A program made the translations under genes and the position numbers. A stretch of 64,000 nt of DNA from Tissierella sp. (GTDB lineage Bacteria; Bacillota; Clostridia; Tissierellales; Tissierellaceae). The stretch lies in NCBI RefSeq assembly GCF_029266915.1, contig NZ_JARIEF010000073.1, forward strand, positions 1-64,000, given 5' to 3'. Shown here piece by piece: positions 40,196 to 50,834 of the stretch (position 1 is its first letter; each line of letters starts with the position of its first letter). The notes beneath the pieces are model-generated. The model had not been told where the DNA came from, made no database searches, and worked only from the letters and a program-made list of their open reading frames with translations.

Positions 40196-40741
40196 CTATT
40201 TTTCATCTAAGTTTAAAGTATTTCTATTCTTGTAAATATAATCAACACCTGATAAAACAGTAAATCCTAGTGAAATATATAAAAATATTTGATCCATAGG
40301 AATATTAAATTGTTCGAAAAATATATTATCAAACAAAAGTAATATAATTGCTATTAATTGAGTAATCGTTTTAAACTTTCCAAGTGAACTTGCAGCTATA
40401 GTAACACCTTCCGAGGCTGCAATTATTCTAAATCCTGTTATAGCAAATTCTCTAGCTATAATTGTTATAACAACCCATGCTGGTATGGTACCAACTTCTA
40501 CTAATAAGATTAATGCTGCAGAAACTAATAACTTATCAGCCAATGGATCAATAAATTTTCCAAGATTTGTAACTTGACTGTTTCTTCTTGCTAAATATCC
40601 GTCTAGAGTATCTGTTAAAGCTGCTATAATAAATATAATTCCTGCATAAAGTTGGTTGTTAGGTATATCTATATAGAACATTAAAATAAATACTGGTACT
40701 AGAAGAACACGACTAAATGTTATTTTATTTGGTAAATTCAT
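40196..40741 (-). CDS. pgsA: CDP-diacylglycerol-glycerol-3-phosphate 3-phosphatidyltransferase
   Basis: NLPNKITFSRVLLVPVFI; DTLDGYLARRNSQVTNLGKFIDPLADKLLV. Confidence 0.95.
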   Translation of the reverse strand: MNLPNKITFSRVLLVPVFILMFYIDIPNNQLYAGIIFIIAALTDTLDGYLARRNSQVTNLGKFIDPLADKLLVSAALILLVEVGTIPAWVVITIIAREFAITGFRIIAASEGVTIAASSLGKFKTITQLIAIILLLFDNIFFEQFNIPMDQIFLYISLGFTVLSGVDYIYKNRNTLNLDEK

Positions 40742-40789
40742 TTTTTATCTCCTACCTTAATTTAAATTTATACTAATTTATATTGATGA

Positions 40790-42991
40790 TTAAAGATCCA
40801 TATTATCTATATCATCTTTTACAATAAGAACTTTTCTCGGTTTACTTCCTTCATAACCGCCTATTATACCTTGTTCTTCCATCTCATCCACGATCCTAGC
40901 AGCTCTGGCATAACCTATTCTAAGCTTTCTCTGAAGCATTGATATAGATGCTTGCCCATCTTCTAGAACAAGCTTTACAGCATCAGGTAAGAGAAGATCA
41001 CTATCTATTGTATCTATAGTTTTAGAAGTTTCCATAATCTCTAAAACTTCTTCATCGAAAGAACTTTCATGACTCTTGCTAAGAAATTCAACTACGTCTT
41101 CTACTTCCTTATCACTTATGAAAGCTCCTTGAATCCTAAGCGGTTTAGAAAAGAAAGATGGATAAAAAAGCATATCTCCTTTTCCCAATAACTTTTCTGC
41201 ACCTGCCATATCCAGAATTGTTCTAGAATCTATTTGAGAAGATACTGCAAATGAAATTCTAGAAGGTATATTAGCTTTAATAGTTCCGGTTATTACATCT
41301 ACAGAAGGTCTTTGAGTAGCTACGATCAAATATATTCCAGCGGCCCTTGCCATCTGAGCTAATCTACATATATATTCTTCAACTTCTTGAGCTGCTACCA
41401 TCATTAAATCAGATAATTCATCTATTATTATTACTATAGAAGGTAATTTATCTAATTCTTCAGTTAAAGCTTTATCGTTATAAGATTTAATGTCTCTTAC
41501 ACTATTTTTAGCAAAACTTTGATATCTTTTTTCCATTTCATTCACCGCCCAATTTAAAGCAAAAGACGCTTTCTTAGGATCAGTAACAACCGGTATAAGA
41601 AGGTGTGGAATTTTGTTGTATATACTTAGTTCGACTACCTTAGGATCAATCAGCAGTAATTTAACATCGTCAGGAGATGATTTATAAAGGATACTCATTA
41701 TAATACTATTTATACAAACACTTTTCCCTGAACCTGTAGCTCCAGCAATAAGGAGATGAGGCATTTTATCTATAGATGAAACTACTGATTTTCCTGATAC
41801 ATCTTTACCCAATGCTATGGGTAATTTTGATTCTATATCTATATATTCATTAGATAAGAGAATTTCTTTTAACATTACACTATCTTTAATTTTGTTTGGT
41901 ACTTCTATACCTACGGCTGATTTACCTGGAATAGGTGCTTCAATTCTTATATCTGATGATGCCAAACTTAAAGCTATATTATCTGATAATGAAACTATCT
42001 TACTTAACTTAATGCCGGGCGAAGGTGACAATTCATAACAGGTTATAGTAGGGCCTTTATTTATCTGAGTAACCCTACTGCTTATACCAAAGTTATTCAT
42101 TGTCTCTTCTATTATTTTTGCATTATTAAGTATATCCTTTTTATCTTTAAATTCTTGTTTGATTGGTGATGTTAATATTTCAATAGGAGGATACTTATAT
42201 ACGAAACTTTCCAATTCTAAATTGTTATCATTTATCTCAGAATCTATATCCTTTTTAAGATTATTATTTTCTGTATTAGTTGTTTTATTTTCAACTTCTT
42301 TTTTAACTTTGTTTTCGCTATAATCCAGTATTTTCAAATCTTCTTGTAACTTTGATTTATTGCTTATTAGTTTATCCTTTTTATCATTTTCTTTAGGGAG
42401 TAATTTTTTTTTATTTTCTTTTTCTTTTTTAAAGTCATCTATTAGTACTATTGAACGATTATAAAGATCTTTTAACTTTACATCAAAAAGAATCAAGAGC
42501 GATAATGATGCGCCAACAAAAATTATTATAAATCCTCCAATCAGTCCAAAAAGCTTATAAAAAAAATACCCTATTAAAGAACCAATTACCCCTCCACCTT
42601 TTGCGAAGTTGGAAAGATATATAGAAGCCTTTATTCTATCCATAAAACCACTGATTTCTATATTCTGACTATCCAAAGCTACCAATAGTATTACAAGCAA
42701 GGACATTAAAACTGTTATTATCTTTATCTCTTTATTATCAAATTTATTTAATATAATTATAATACCTGCAATAGTTAGGATTATAGGCATTAGATAACCA
42801 CCAAATCCCATCATTGTAAAAGTTGTACCTCTTATTAAAGATCCGACTAAGCCTACTTTAAATGTAAAAAGACTTATCATGGATATAATACCCAAAGCTA
42901 CAATAATAAGACCAACAATATCTTTATTAAAATCTTTTTCTTTTTTAATTTTTCTTTTCTTTTTAGGCTTTTGTTTTTTTTTTGTACTCAA
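40790..42991 (-). CDS. ftsK: FtsK/SpoIIIE DNA translocase
   Basis: N-terminal TM segments; PHLLIAGATGSGKSVCINSIIMSILY; LLLIDPKVVELS; C-terminal winged helix RKLRIGYARAARIVDEMEEQGIIG. Confidence 0.96.
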   Translation of the reverse strand: MSTKKKQKPKKKRKIKKEKDFNKDIVGLIIVALGIISMISLFTFKVGLVGSLIRGTTFTMMGFGGYLMPIILTIAGIIIILNKFDNKEIKIITVLMSLLVILLVALDSQNIEISGFMDRIKASIYLSNFAKGGGVIGSLIGYFFYKLFGLIGGFIIIFVGASLSLLILFDVKLKDLYNRSIVLIDDFKKEKENKKKLLPKENDKKDKLISNKSKLQEDLKILDYSENKVKKEVENKTTNTENNNLKKDIDSEINDNNLELESFVYKYPPIEILTSPIKQEFKDKKDILNNAKIIEETMNNFGISSRVTQINKGPTITCYELSPSPGIKLSKIVSLSDNIALSLASSDIRIEAPIPGKSAVGIEVPNKIKDSVMLKEILLSNEYIDIESKLPIALGKDVSGKSVVSSIDKMPHLLIAGATGSGKSVCINSIIMSILYKSSPDDVKLLLIDPKVVELSIYNKIPHLLIPVVTDPKKASFALNWAVNEMEKRYQSFAKNSVRDIKSYNDKALTEELDKLPSIVIIIDELSDLMMVAAQEVEEYICRLAQMARAAGIYLIVATQRPSVDVITGTIKANIPSRISFAVSSQIDSRTILDMAGAEKLLGKGDMLFYPSFFSKPLRIQGAFISDKEVEDVVEFLSKSHESSFDEEVLEIMETSKTIDTIDSDLLLPDAVKLVLEDGQASISMLQRKLRIGYARAARIVDEMEEQGIIGGYEGSKPRKVLIVKDDIDNMDL

Positions 42992-43116
42992 GTTATACGT
43001 CTCCTTTAATATAAAACTATAATAAAATTTAAAAAATCTATTATGTATATATCTCGTATTATAGCATAAGTAAAAATCTTTATCTATTGCAATTCCATCA
43101 TGTATTTTTAAATTTT

Positions 43117-43181
43117 AACAAATAAAAAGACTAAATCTACACCATTAATAGCTGATAGTGCCTTTAGTCGATTTATTTGTT
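43117..43181. terminator. long stem-loop between ftsK and dut
   Basis: aacaaataaa-aag-actaaa ... tttagt-cga-tttatttgtt. Confidence 0.4.
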
Positions 43182-43229
43182 AATGTTTTTAATACTTATC
43201 ATTTGTGATAAGATCTCTTATGATTTCAA

Positions 43230-43664
43230 TTATTTACTACCGGTATGTCCAAATCCACCTTCTGATCTTTCAGTTTCATCTAAGTTATCTGTTATTTCAA
43301 AATCTATTCTTTCATATTTTGAGAGAACAAACTGAGCTATTCTATCACCTGCATTTATTATATATCTTTGATTACTCAAATTTACTAGTATTACTTTTAT
43401 TTCTCCTCTATAGTCACTGTCAATTGTACCTATACCATTCGCAAGGCTTATTCCATTCTTTAAAGCTAGTCCACTTCTACCTCTAATTTGACCTTCATAT
43501 CCCTTTGGTATAGACATAAAAAGACCTGTTGGAACAAGTACTCTCTCAAAGGGTTTAAGTTCAATAGAGCTATCAATATTAGCCTGTAAATCGATCCCAG
43601 CTGAGCCTTCAGTTTTATAGGATGGTAAATTATAATTACTTTTATTTATAACTTGTATTTTCAT
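43230..43664 (-). CDS. dut: dUTP diphosphatase
   Basis: EGSAGIDLQA; RSGLALKNGI; GTIDSDYRGEIKVILVN; GDRIAQFVL; RSEGGFGHTG. Confidence 0.97.
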   Translation of the reverse strand: MKIQVINKSNYNLPSYKTEGSAGIDLQANIDSSIELKPFERVLVPTGLFMSIPKGYEGQIRGRSGLALKNGISLANGIGTIDSDYRGEIKVILVNLSNQRYIINAGDRIAQFVLSKYERIDFEITDNLDETERSEGGFGHTGSK

Positions 43665-44948
43665 TTAATCACCTCTAAATATTTTATTATTTATTTGTTG
43701 ATTTATATTGATTTTATCTTTAAGACTAGTTACATAAGATACGTTAATGTATTCTCTATTAAATGTTTTAAGAACTATAGTTTTCATACTTGTTTTATTT
43801 ACCTTTTCAATCTTTTCTAGTATTTCTTTTTGAGTTTCTATTTTCCCAAATAGAGAAAAAGATTTAGCATTTTCAAACATTTTAGATAATGAATTTTCAC
43901 TCTCTAGTATATAATTAATTTTAATTTGCTCTTTTCCTAACTCGATTTCTTCCTTACTAATATCTTCGTTTAGTAATTTATAAAACTCTTTATCTATTAA
44001 AGATAATGTATGGTCTATATTAGTATTATTTAAGCCCATATATATAGCCATGTCTCCTTTATCTCTATAGCTTGTAATACTTGAATAAATAGAATATGCG
44101 AATCCTGCTTCTCTTATACTTTGATATAACCTAGAGCTTTCATTGTTAGCAAGTATATTACTTAATATAAGATATTCATATAATTCTTGAGAATAACTAG
44201 AAACACCAGGTAAACCTATACATAGGTTAAATTGTTCAATATCTCTATTAAGGCCTTTTATTTTATTAAATAATTTGTTTTTTTCTTTATGAAATATGTT
44301 TTCCTTTTTTTTACTAGCTCTAGGAGTATCTGCAAAATAGTAATCTAGATTTTTATAGGTTTCTTCAATATCTATATTACCGGCTATTGAGATTATAATA
44401 TTTTCAACATTATAATGATCTTGAAAATATTGTTTTAGCATAATATTGTTAAAACTTTTTATAGAATGAAGGTTTCCAAGGATAGGCATTTCAAGTGATG
44501 TATTCGCATAAATAGTTTCATTTAATAGTTCGTGTACAAGATCTTCTGGATCATCTAAGTACATATTAATTTCTTCCTCTATAATACTTTTTTCTTTTTC
44601 TATATCTTCTTCATTAAAAAGAGGATTTATCATCATGTCGCTTAGGAGGTCTATAGTTATCTCTAAGTGTTCTGGTAATATCTGAGCATAAAAACCAGTG
44701 TTTTCTTTACTTGTATAAGCATTTAAATTACCGCCTATTTTATCTATTATTTCTGAAATTTGTTTCGATGTCTTATTATTAGTTCCTCTAAATAACATAT
44801 GCTCAATAAAGTGAGATATACCATTATTTATTTTTATTTCATTTATTGAGCCATTATCTACTATTACACCTAAAGATATAGAATTTATATTACCTATTTT
44901 TTCTAGAACTACTTGAATGCCATTATCTAATTTTTTTATAAAATACAT
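43665..44948 (-). CDS. M16 family zinc metallopeptidase
   Basis: ISHFIEHMLFRGT (HxxEH), conserved downstream glutamate EEINMY. Confidence 0.95.
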   Translation of the reverse strand: MYFIKKLDNGIQVVLEKIGNINSISLGVIVDNGSINEIKINNGISHFIEHMLFRGTNNKTSKQISEIIDKIGGNLNAYTSKENTGFYAQILPEHLEITIDLLSDMMINPLFNEEDIEKEKSIIEEEINMYLDDPEDLVHELLNETIYANTSLEMPILGNLHSIKSFNNIMLKQYFQDHYNVENIIISIAGNIDIEETYKNLDYYFADTPRASKKKENIFHKEKNKLFNKIKGLNRDIEQFNLCIGLPGVSSYSQELYEYLILSNILANNESSRLYQSIREAGFAYSIYSSITSYRDKGDMAIYMGLNNTNIDHTLSLIDKEFYKLLNEDISKEEIELGKEQIKINYILESENSLSKMFENAKSFSLFGKIETQKEILEKIEKVNKTSMKTIVLKTFNREYINVSYVTSLKDKININQQINNKIFRGD

Positions 44949-45040
44949 AACTTCCTCCGATTAATTATATTTAAAAGAATTTTAAAAAAACTAATAATTT
45001 TCCCGAGAGTTTATCTTTGGTAAAAGTCTGTAAAAATTAA

Positions 45041-45070
45041 AACATGAACCTGAAAAGGTTCATGTTATTT
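45041..45070 (-). terminator. intrinsic terminator after pnp
   Basis: aacatgaacct ... aggttcatgtt, with a T-rich tract on the minus strand. Confidence 0.75.
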
Positions 45071-47173
45071 TTATTTCTCTTCTTTTGCTTTATCTTCTTC
45101 TTCAAGTAAAACTTTTCTAGAAAGGTTTATTCTGCCTTGCTTATCAATCTCCATTACTTTTACAAGAAGTTCGTCTCCGACCTTTAGAACATCTTCGACT
45201 TTATTTATTCTTTCTTTTGCAATCTGAGATATATGAAGTAATCCTTCTTTTCCATTTAATATATCTAAGAATGCACCAAAGTTAAGAATCTTTGTTACTT
45301 TACCTAAATATAACTCTCCTGGTTCTACTTCTTTAATTATATTTTCTATTATTCTAATAGCTTCATTTCCACTCTCAGCATTTTCAGCTGCAATAGAAAT
45401 TTTTCCATCATCAGTTATATCTATCTTTACTCCTGTTTCATCTATTATCTTGTTTATTACTTTTCCTCCAGCTCCAATTACATCTCTTATCTTATCAGGA
45501 TTTATTTGCATAGTAAATATTTTAGGAGCATAGGCAGACAATTCTTCTCTAGGTGATGAAATAACTTCTTCCATTTTGCCTAAAATAAATAATCTTGCTA
45601 CTTTTGCGTCTTCTAAAGCTTGTTCCAATATTTCTCTATTTATGCCAGAGATTTTTATGTCCATTTGTATAGCTGTTATACCTTCTTTAGTTCCAGCTAC
45701 TTTAAAGTCCATATCACCAAGATGATCTTCCATCCCTTGTATATCGGTTAATATTGCAACTTTATCATCAGTCTTTATAAGTCCCATTGCTATTCCAGCT
45801 ACCGAAGCTTTAATAGGTACTCCAGCATCTAATAAAGATAGTGTACTACCACAAACACTTGCTTGAGATGATGACCCATTAGAACTTAATACTTCAGAAA
45901 CTACTCTTATAGTATATGGAAATTCATCATTTGAAGGAAGCACAGGAATTAATGCTTTTTCTGCTAATGCTCCGTGACCGATTTCCCTTCTACCAGGGCC
46001 TCTCATAGGTCTAGTATCTCCTACTGAGTATGGCGGGAAGTTATAGTGATGTATATATCTTTTTGATTGATCATCACCTAGTCCATCTATCATCTGAGCG
46101 TCTGAACTAGTTCCAAGTGTTGCTATAGTTAAAACTTGAGTCTGTCCACGAGTAAATAATCCTGAACCATGTGTTCTAGGAATAAGTCCAACTTCACTTG
46201 TTATCTTTCGTATTTCATTTAAGCCTCTGCTATCTGGTCTTATATGTTCTTCGAGAATCAATCTTCTTACTTCGTTTTTAACTATGTTATCAACTACTTC
46301 AAGTATACTTTTTTTATCTTCTGGATATTCTTCTAAAAACACCTCTAATATCTCTTCAGTTATATTATCTATATTTTCTTGTCTAGCTTGCTTTTCAATA
46401 GTAGATATAGCTTTAGTTAATTTTTCTTTACCATAAGAAATTATTTTCTCTTCTAATTCTTCCTCTGGTTTAGATACTTCAAAACTTCTTTTTTCTTTTC
46501 CTACTTCTAAAGTTATCTCTTTTATAAACTTACATATTTTGCTAATTTCTTCATGAGCAAAAATAATACCATCTAATACAGTTTTTTCACTTACTTCATT
46601 TGATCCTGCTTCTACCATCATTATTGCTTCTTCAGTACCTGACACTATTAAATGAAGGTCTGATGCTTCTCTTTGCTCTATATTTGGATTGATTATATAT
46701 TCTCCATTAACTACTCCAACTAAGACAGCAGCCGTAGGACCGTCAAATGGTATATCCGAAATAGAAAGAGCTATAGAAGAACCTATCATAGCAATAATCT
46801 CTGGTGAATCTTCTTGATCTACTGATAACACTGTTGTAATAACTTGTACATCATTTCTAAATCCTTCAGGAAATAGAGGTCTAAGTGGTCTATCTATAAG
46901 CCTTGAAGTTAAAACAGCTTTTTCACTAGGTCTTGCTTCTCTTTTTATAAAGCCTCCAGGAATTTTACCAACCGCATACATCTTTTCTTCATAATCTACA
47001 CTCAATGGGAAAAAATCTATTCCTGGCCTTGGGTTTTTTGATGCAGTAGCACTAGCTAATATAACAGTATCGCCATATTGCAACAAACATGATCCGCCTG
47101 CTTGTTCAGCAATTTTACCTGTAGTTATTTTCAAATCTTTTCCGGATAATTTATAGTTAAATATCTTCTCCAT
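45071..47173 (-). CDS. pnp: polyribonucleotide nucleotidyltransferase
   Basis: RNase PH domains ([47 protein letters not shown]), KH and S1. Confidence 0.98.
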   Translation of the reverse strand: MEKIFNYKLSGKDLKITTGKIAEQAGGSCLLQYGDTVILASATASKNPRPGIDFFPLSVDYEEKMYAVGKIPGGFIKREARPSEKAVLTSRLIDRPLRPLFPEGFRNDVQVITTVLSVDQEDSPEIIAMIGSSIALSISDIPFDGPTAAVLVGVVNGEYIINPNIEQREASDLHLIVSGTEEAIMMVEAGSNEVSEKTVLDGIIFAHEEISKICKFIKEITLEVGKEKRSFEVSKPEEELEEKIISYGKEKLTKAISTIEKQARQENIDNITEEILEVFLEEYPEDKKSILEVVDNIVKNEVRRLILEEHIRPDSRGLNEIRKITSEVGLIPRTHGSGLFTRGQTQVLTIATLGTSSDAQMIDGLGDDQSKRYIHHYNFPPYSVGDTRPMRGPGRREIGHGALAEKALIPVLPSNDEFPYTIRVVSEVLSSNGSSSQASVCGSTLSLLDAGVPIKASVAGIAMGLIKTDDKVAILTDIQGMEDHLGDMDFKVAGTKEGITAIQMDIKISGINREILEQALEDAKVARLFILGKMEEVISSPREELSAYAPKIFTMQINPDKIRDVIGAGGKVINKIIDETGVKIDITDDGKISIAAENAESGNEAIRIIENIIKEVEPGELYLGKVTKILNFGAFLDILNGKEGLLHISQIAKERINKVEDVLKVGDELLVKVMEIDKQGRINLSRKVLLEEEDKAKEEK

Positions 47174-47242
47174 AAAATACCTCCTTTTTTATTTGTATTA
47201 TATACTTATTATTATATAGTTTTTATAAATAATATTAAAATT

Positions 47243-47270
47243 AAAGAGCGGGACTCTCCCGCTCTTTTAT
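47243..47270. terminator. intrinsic terminator between rpsO and pnp
   Basis: aaagagcggga-ctc-tcccgctctttt. Confidence 0.85.
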
Positions 47271-47536
47271 TAACCTCTTATGTGTAATCTTTCAATTAAA
47301 GAACGATATCTATCAATATCATTATTCTTAAGATATCTTAAAAGATTTCTTCTTTGCCCTACCATCTTTAATAATCCTCTTCTAGAGTGATTATCTTTCT
47401 TATGAGCTTTAAGATGCTCATTCAAACCATTTATTCTGTGAGTTAATATTGCTATTTGAACCTCTGGTGAACCAGTATCTCCTTCGTGCAATTTGTAATC
47501 ATTAATTATTTGTTCTTTTTGTTCTTTTGTTAACAT
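47270..47536 (-). CDS. rpsO: 30S ribosomal protein S15
   Basis: [69 protein letters not shown]; start reset to M22 of the ORF (SD ggaggtg). Confidence 0.98.
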   Translation of the reverse strand: MLTKEQKEQIINDYKLHEGDTGSPEVQIAILTHRINGLNEHLKAHKKDNHSRRGLLKMVGQRRNLLRYLKNNDIDRYRSLIERLHIRG

Positions 47537-47663
47537 AATAAATACACCTCCATTTTTATTTGTACTCCTAAAGCAATGTAAAGCGATGAGGAACCGCAAA
47601 ACTGAGCATTAGGAAATCTAACATACCTGTTTATAATATCATAACTTTTATTAAATGTAAATA

Positions 47664-48572
47664 TTAATATTTAACTCTATCTACATCTTTTTGCATTTGT
47701 ATCTTTAATTCTTCTAAACTATCAAACATCCATTCATCTCTTAGATATTCAATAAATTCGATTTCCATATCTTCACCATATATATCCTCATCAAAGTCTA
47801 ATATATAAGTTTCTATTTTTACCCTATCTCCCCCTACTGTAGGATTAGTACCAATACTTGTCAGTGACTTATAAGCATTTTGTGCTACAATAGCTTTAGT
47901 TTCATACACTCCGATTTTAGGTACAGGATAATTACTCAATAGTTCTATGTTTGCAGTAGGAAATCCTAGCGTTCTGCCTATTTTATTGCCATGTACTACT
48001 TTTCCTCTAATCTTGTAATTTCTATCTAACATTTCATTTGCAAGTTCTATATTACCATCTCTGATTTCATCTCTAATCTTAGTGCTACTCAAAACATTTT
48101 TTTCGTCATAAACAGCATCTATAACTGTAACTTTAAAATCATATTTTTGACCTAATGCTTTTAAAACACCTACATCACCTGAAGCTTTATGACCAAATCT
48201 ATAATCAAATCCTACAAAAACAGATTTAATATTTAGCTTATCCAAGAGAATCTCTTTTACAAACTGCTCTGGACTTAGAGTCATGAATTCTGGTGTAAAT
48301 TCTGTTTCATAGACTATTTTAACGCCTAATTCTCTTAATATTTCATGTTTATCAATTAAGCTTGTTAAAAGTTCTGGACTTTTGCCCATCAATACCTCTT
48401 TAGGATGCTTACTAAACAACAATACAGAAGGAATTATACTTAAAAAGTTGGCTTCCTCTACCATGGAAGATATAAGTTTCTTGTGGCCTAAATGTATCCC
48501 ATCAAAATTTCCTAATGCAATAGATGTATTAAATCTTTTTTCTATATAATTTTCTATTTTTATAATTTCCAT
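47664..48572 (-). CDS. ribF: bifunctional riboflavin kinase/FAD synthetase
   Basis: SIALGNFDGIHLGHKKLI; GRTLGFPTANIEL; start at M7 by SD ggtgg. Confidence 0.95.
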   Translation of the reverse strand: MEIIKIENYIEKRFNTSIALGNFDGIHLGHKKLISSMVEEANFLSIIPSVLLFSKHPKEVLMGKSPELLTSLIDKHEILRELGVKIVYETEFTPEFMTLSPEQFVKEILLDKLNIKSVFVGFDYRFGHKASGDVGVLKALGQKYDFKVTVIDAVYDEKNVLSSTKIRDEIRDGNIELANEMLDRNYKIRGKVVHGNKIGRTLGFPTANIELLSNYPVPKIGVYETKAIVAQNAYKSLTSIGTNPTVGGDRVKIETYILDFDEDIYGEDMEIEFIEYLRDEWMFDSLEELKIQMQKDVDRVKY

Positions 48573-48582
48573 ATTAACCACC

Positions 48583-49467
48583 CTACACAAATACTTTATT
48601 CATTTTCAATAATTGCAATTGATCTTTTTCTATTACTTCTCCAATACCAATAAAGTTATCTTTTGAATAAACTCTTAAAGTTTTTCCAATAAGTTCTTCT
48701 TTATTATAAAGTTTAATTTTAACACCATTTACCAGTTTATTATAAAGTTCTTCTTCTATTTCTATTTTTTGAAATTTCATCAAAGGAAAGTCTATTGGAA
48801 GTAATAATTTTTCTATTTCCCTAGGATCTAAATTTTCTAATTGATCTCTTGTATAGGAATCCTCAAGTTCAAAAGGACCAACACCAATTCTTGTAAGCTC
48901 AGACATATATCCAAAAGTGCCTAAATCTTCTCCTATATCATTACACAAGGTTCTTATATAGGTTCCTCTTGAACATTTTGTAACAAAAGTTACTTCCTTA
49001 TTATTTTTAATTTCTTCTATTTTTAGTTCATATATATTTATATCTCTAGATTTTCTTTCAACTATTATACCTTCTCTAGCTAATTCATATAATTTTTTTC
49101 CATTTTGTTTTAAAGCAGAATACATTGGCGGCATTTGAGACTGTTTTCCTTTAAAGGTGTCAAAGCATTTTCTTATATCTTCTTCGCTGACGATTTTAGA
49201 TGAAGTTTCTAACGTCTCTCCATCGCCGTCTTGGGTATCGGTTGACCTTCCCAATACCAATGTTCCTCTATACTCTTTGTCAGCTGTTAAAAGGTACTCT
49301 GAGACTCTAGTAGCTTTTCCAATGCATATAGGAAGAATTCCTTCAGCATTAGGATCTAAAGTTCCAGTATGACCAATTCTTTTTATATTTACTAATCTCC
49401 TAAAAAAACTAACCGCTCCATGAGATGTAATTCCTTTTGGTTTATAAAAATTTATTATTCCATTCAT
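48583..49467 (-). CDS. truB: tRNA pseudouridine(55) synthase
   Basis: NGIINFYKPKGITSHGAVSFFRRL; GHTGTLDPNAEGILPICIGKATR; CSRGTYIRTLCNDIGEDLG. Confidence 0.97.
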   Translation of the reverse strand: MNGIINFYKPKGITSHGAVSFFRRLVNIKRIGHTGTLDPNAEGILPICIGKATRVSEYLLTADKEYRGTLVLGRSTDTQDGDGETLETSSKIVSEEDIRKCFDTFKGKQSQMPPMYSALKQNGKKLYELAREGIIVERKSRDINIYELKIEEIKNNKEVTFVTKCSRGTYIRTLCNDIGEDLGTFGYMSELTRIGVGPFELEDSYTRDQLENLDPREIEKLLLPIDFPLMKFQKIEIEEELYNKLVNGVKIKLYNKEELIGKTLRVYSKDNFIGIGEVIEKDQLQLLKMNKVFV

Positions 49468-49469
49468 AA

Positions 49470-50450
49470 TTACACCTTTAATTCTTTTTGAATTTCTTTT
49501 AATACTAATTCTTGTGCTTCATCAATTGTCTTATATATGGTACATCCTGCTGCTCTCTTGTGACCTCCACCGTTAAAAGCTTTACATATTTTAGAAGCAT
49601 CTAAATTTGTTTTAGTTCTTAAGCTTACTTTTATATTTGCTTTATCTAATTCTTTTAAGATACAAGCGGCTTCAACTGTAGCTATCTTTCTAACAAATGA
49701 TATTATTCCCTCTGCATCTTCAAAAGTTGCACCAGTTTCTTTTAGCATCTCTTGAGTAACCTTTATAAATCCTATTTCAGCACCATTAAAAGTTTCAAGA
49801 GTTGCTAAAGATTTAATAAATAATTTCATTTGAGTGAAACTCATATTCTCATATAAATTTAAATTTATATGATTCTTATCTATATTATAGTCTAGTAAGT
49901 CAGCAATTATTCTGTGAGTATCTCCTGTAACACTTTCAAACTTAAAGCTTCCAGTATCGGTGCTTATTGCCGTATAAAGATTTGTAGCCACATCTTTACT
50001 AATCTCAAGATTCATTTGTTTAATAAAATAGTATACAAGCTCACCTGTTGCTGCCGCCTTATCATCAACTATATTCACATCAGCAAAATTTGTATTGCTG
50101 ATGTGATGATCTATATTTATTGTGTTTTTTGCAACTTCTAACAGAGATTTATTGTCTCCCAATCTATCTTCATCACCACAATCTAATGCAATAAATAAAT
50201 CTATCTCTCCATTTTTAGGATCATATTCTTCTATCAATTCAATTCCTGGTAAGAAAGAAAATTTTTCTGGAACAATATCGCTTTTTAAAACCCATATATT
50301 ATGTTCCTTGCTCTTTAAAGCTAATGCTAGAGCAAGGCTTGAGCCTATGTTATCACCATCAGGGTTTATATGTGATGCTATCAATATAGTCTTACTTTTC
50401 TTAATTAATTCTATAGCTTTTTCTATCTCTAGAGCTAGTTGTCTATTCAT
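49470..50450 (-). CDS. nrnA: DHH/DHHA1 family bifunctional oligoribonuclease/PAP phosphatase
   Basis: ILIASHINPDGDNIGSSLALA; IALDCGD; NIDHHISNTNFADVN; GGGHKRAAG; start at M10. Confidence 0.94.
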   Translation of the reverse strand: MNRQLALEIEKAIELIKKSKTILIASHINPDGDNIGSSLALALALKSKEHNIWVLKSDIVPEKFSFLPGIELIEEYDPKNGEIDLFIALDCGDEDRLGDNKSLLEVAKNTINIDHHISNTNFADVNIVDDKAAATGELVYYFIKQMNLEISKDVATNLYTAISTDTGSFKFESVTGDTHRIIADLLDYNIDKNHINLNLYENMSFTQMKLFIKSLATLETFNGAEIGFIKVTQEMLKETGATFEDAEGIISFVRKIATVEAACILKELDKANIKVSLRTKTNLDASKICKAFNGGGHKRAAGCTIYKTIDEAQELVLKEIQKELKV

Positions 50451-50823
50451 TTTCCCTACCTCTATTATTATTATCATCTTCCTTTTTTACCTGTTCAAGT
50501 AAATCAGAAATATGAATTGCATTTTCTAATGTTTCATCCAGATGAAATATAGGCTCTGGAACATGCCTTAGGTCAACTCTTTTACCTATTTCACTTCTTA
50601 TAAAACCCTTAGCACTTTGAAGACCTTTTATACAATCTTCTTTTTCTTTTTTATCTCCTAGCACTGAAACATATATATTAGCATAACTTAAGTCTCTAGT
50701 TACTTTAACTTCTGTAACAGTAGTCATAGCTGCAACTCTGGGATCTTTTAAGCCATTATATAAAAGTTCCGATAGCACCTTTTTTACTTCTTCTGAAATT
50801 CTATTTATCCTCTTGTTATTCAT
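50443..50823 (-). CDS. rbfA: ribosome-binding factor A
   Basis: RINRISEEVKKVLSELLYNGLKDPRVAAMTTVTEVKVTRDLSYANIYVSVLG. Confidence 0.96.
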   Translation of the reverse strand: MNNKRINRISEEVKKVLSELLYNGLKDPRVAAMTTVTEVKVTRDLSYANIYVSVLGDKKEKEDCIKGLQSAKGFIRSEIGKRVDLRHVPEPIFHLDETLENAIHISDLLEQVKKEDDNNNRGRENE

Positions 50824-50834
50824 AAAGCACCTCT

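Noticed and set aside
43205-43486. 93-aa hydrophobic plus ORF over dut
   Set aside because: Leu/His/Tyr-rich antisense translation of dut.
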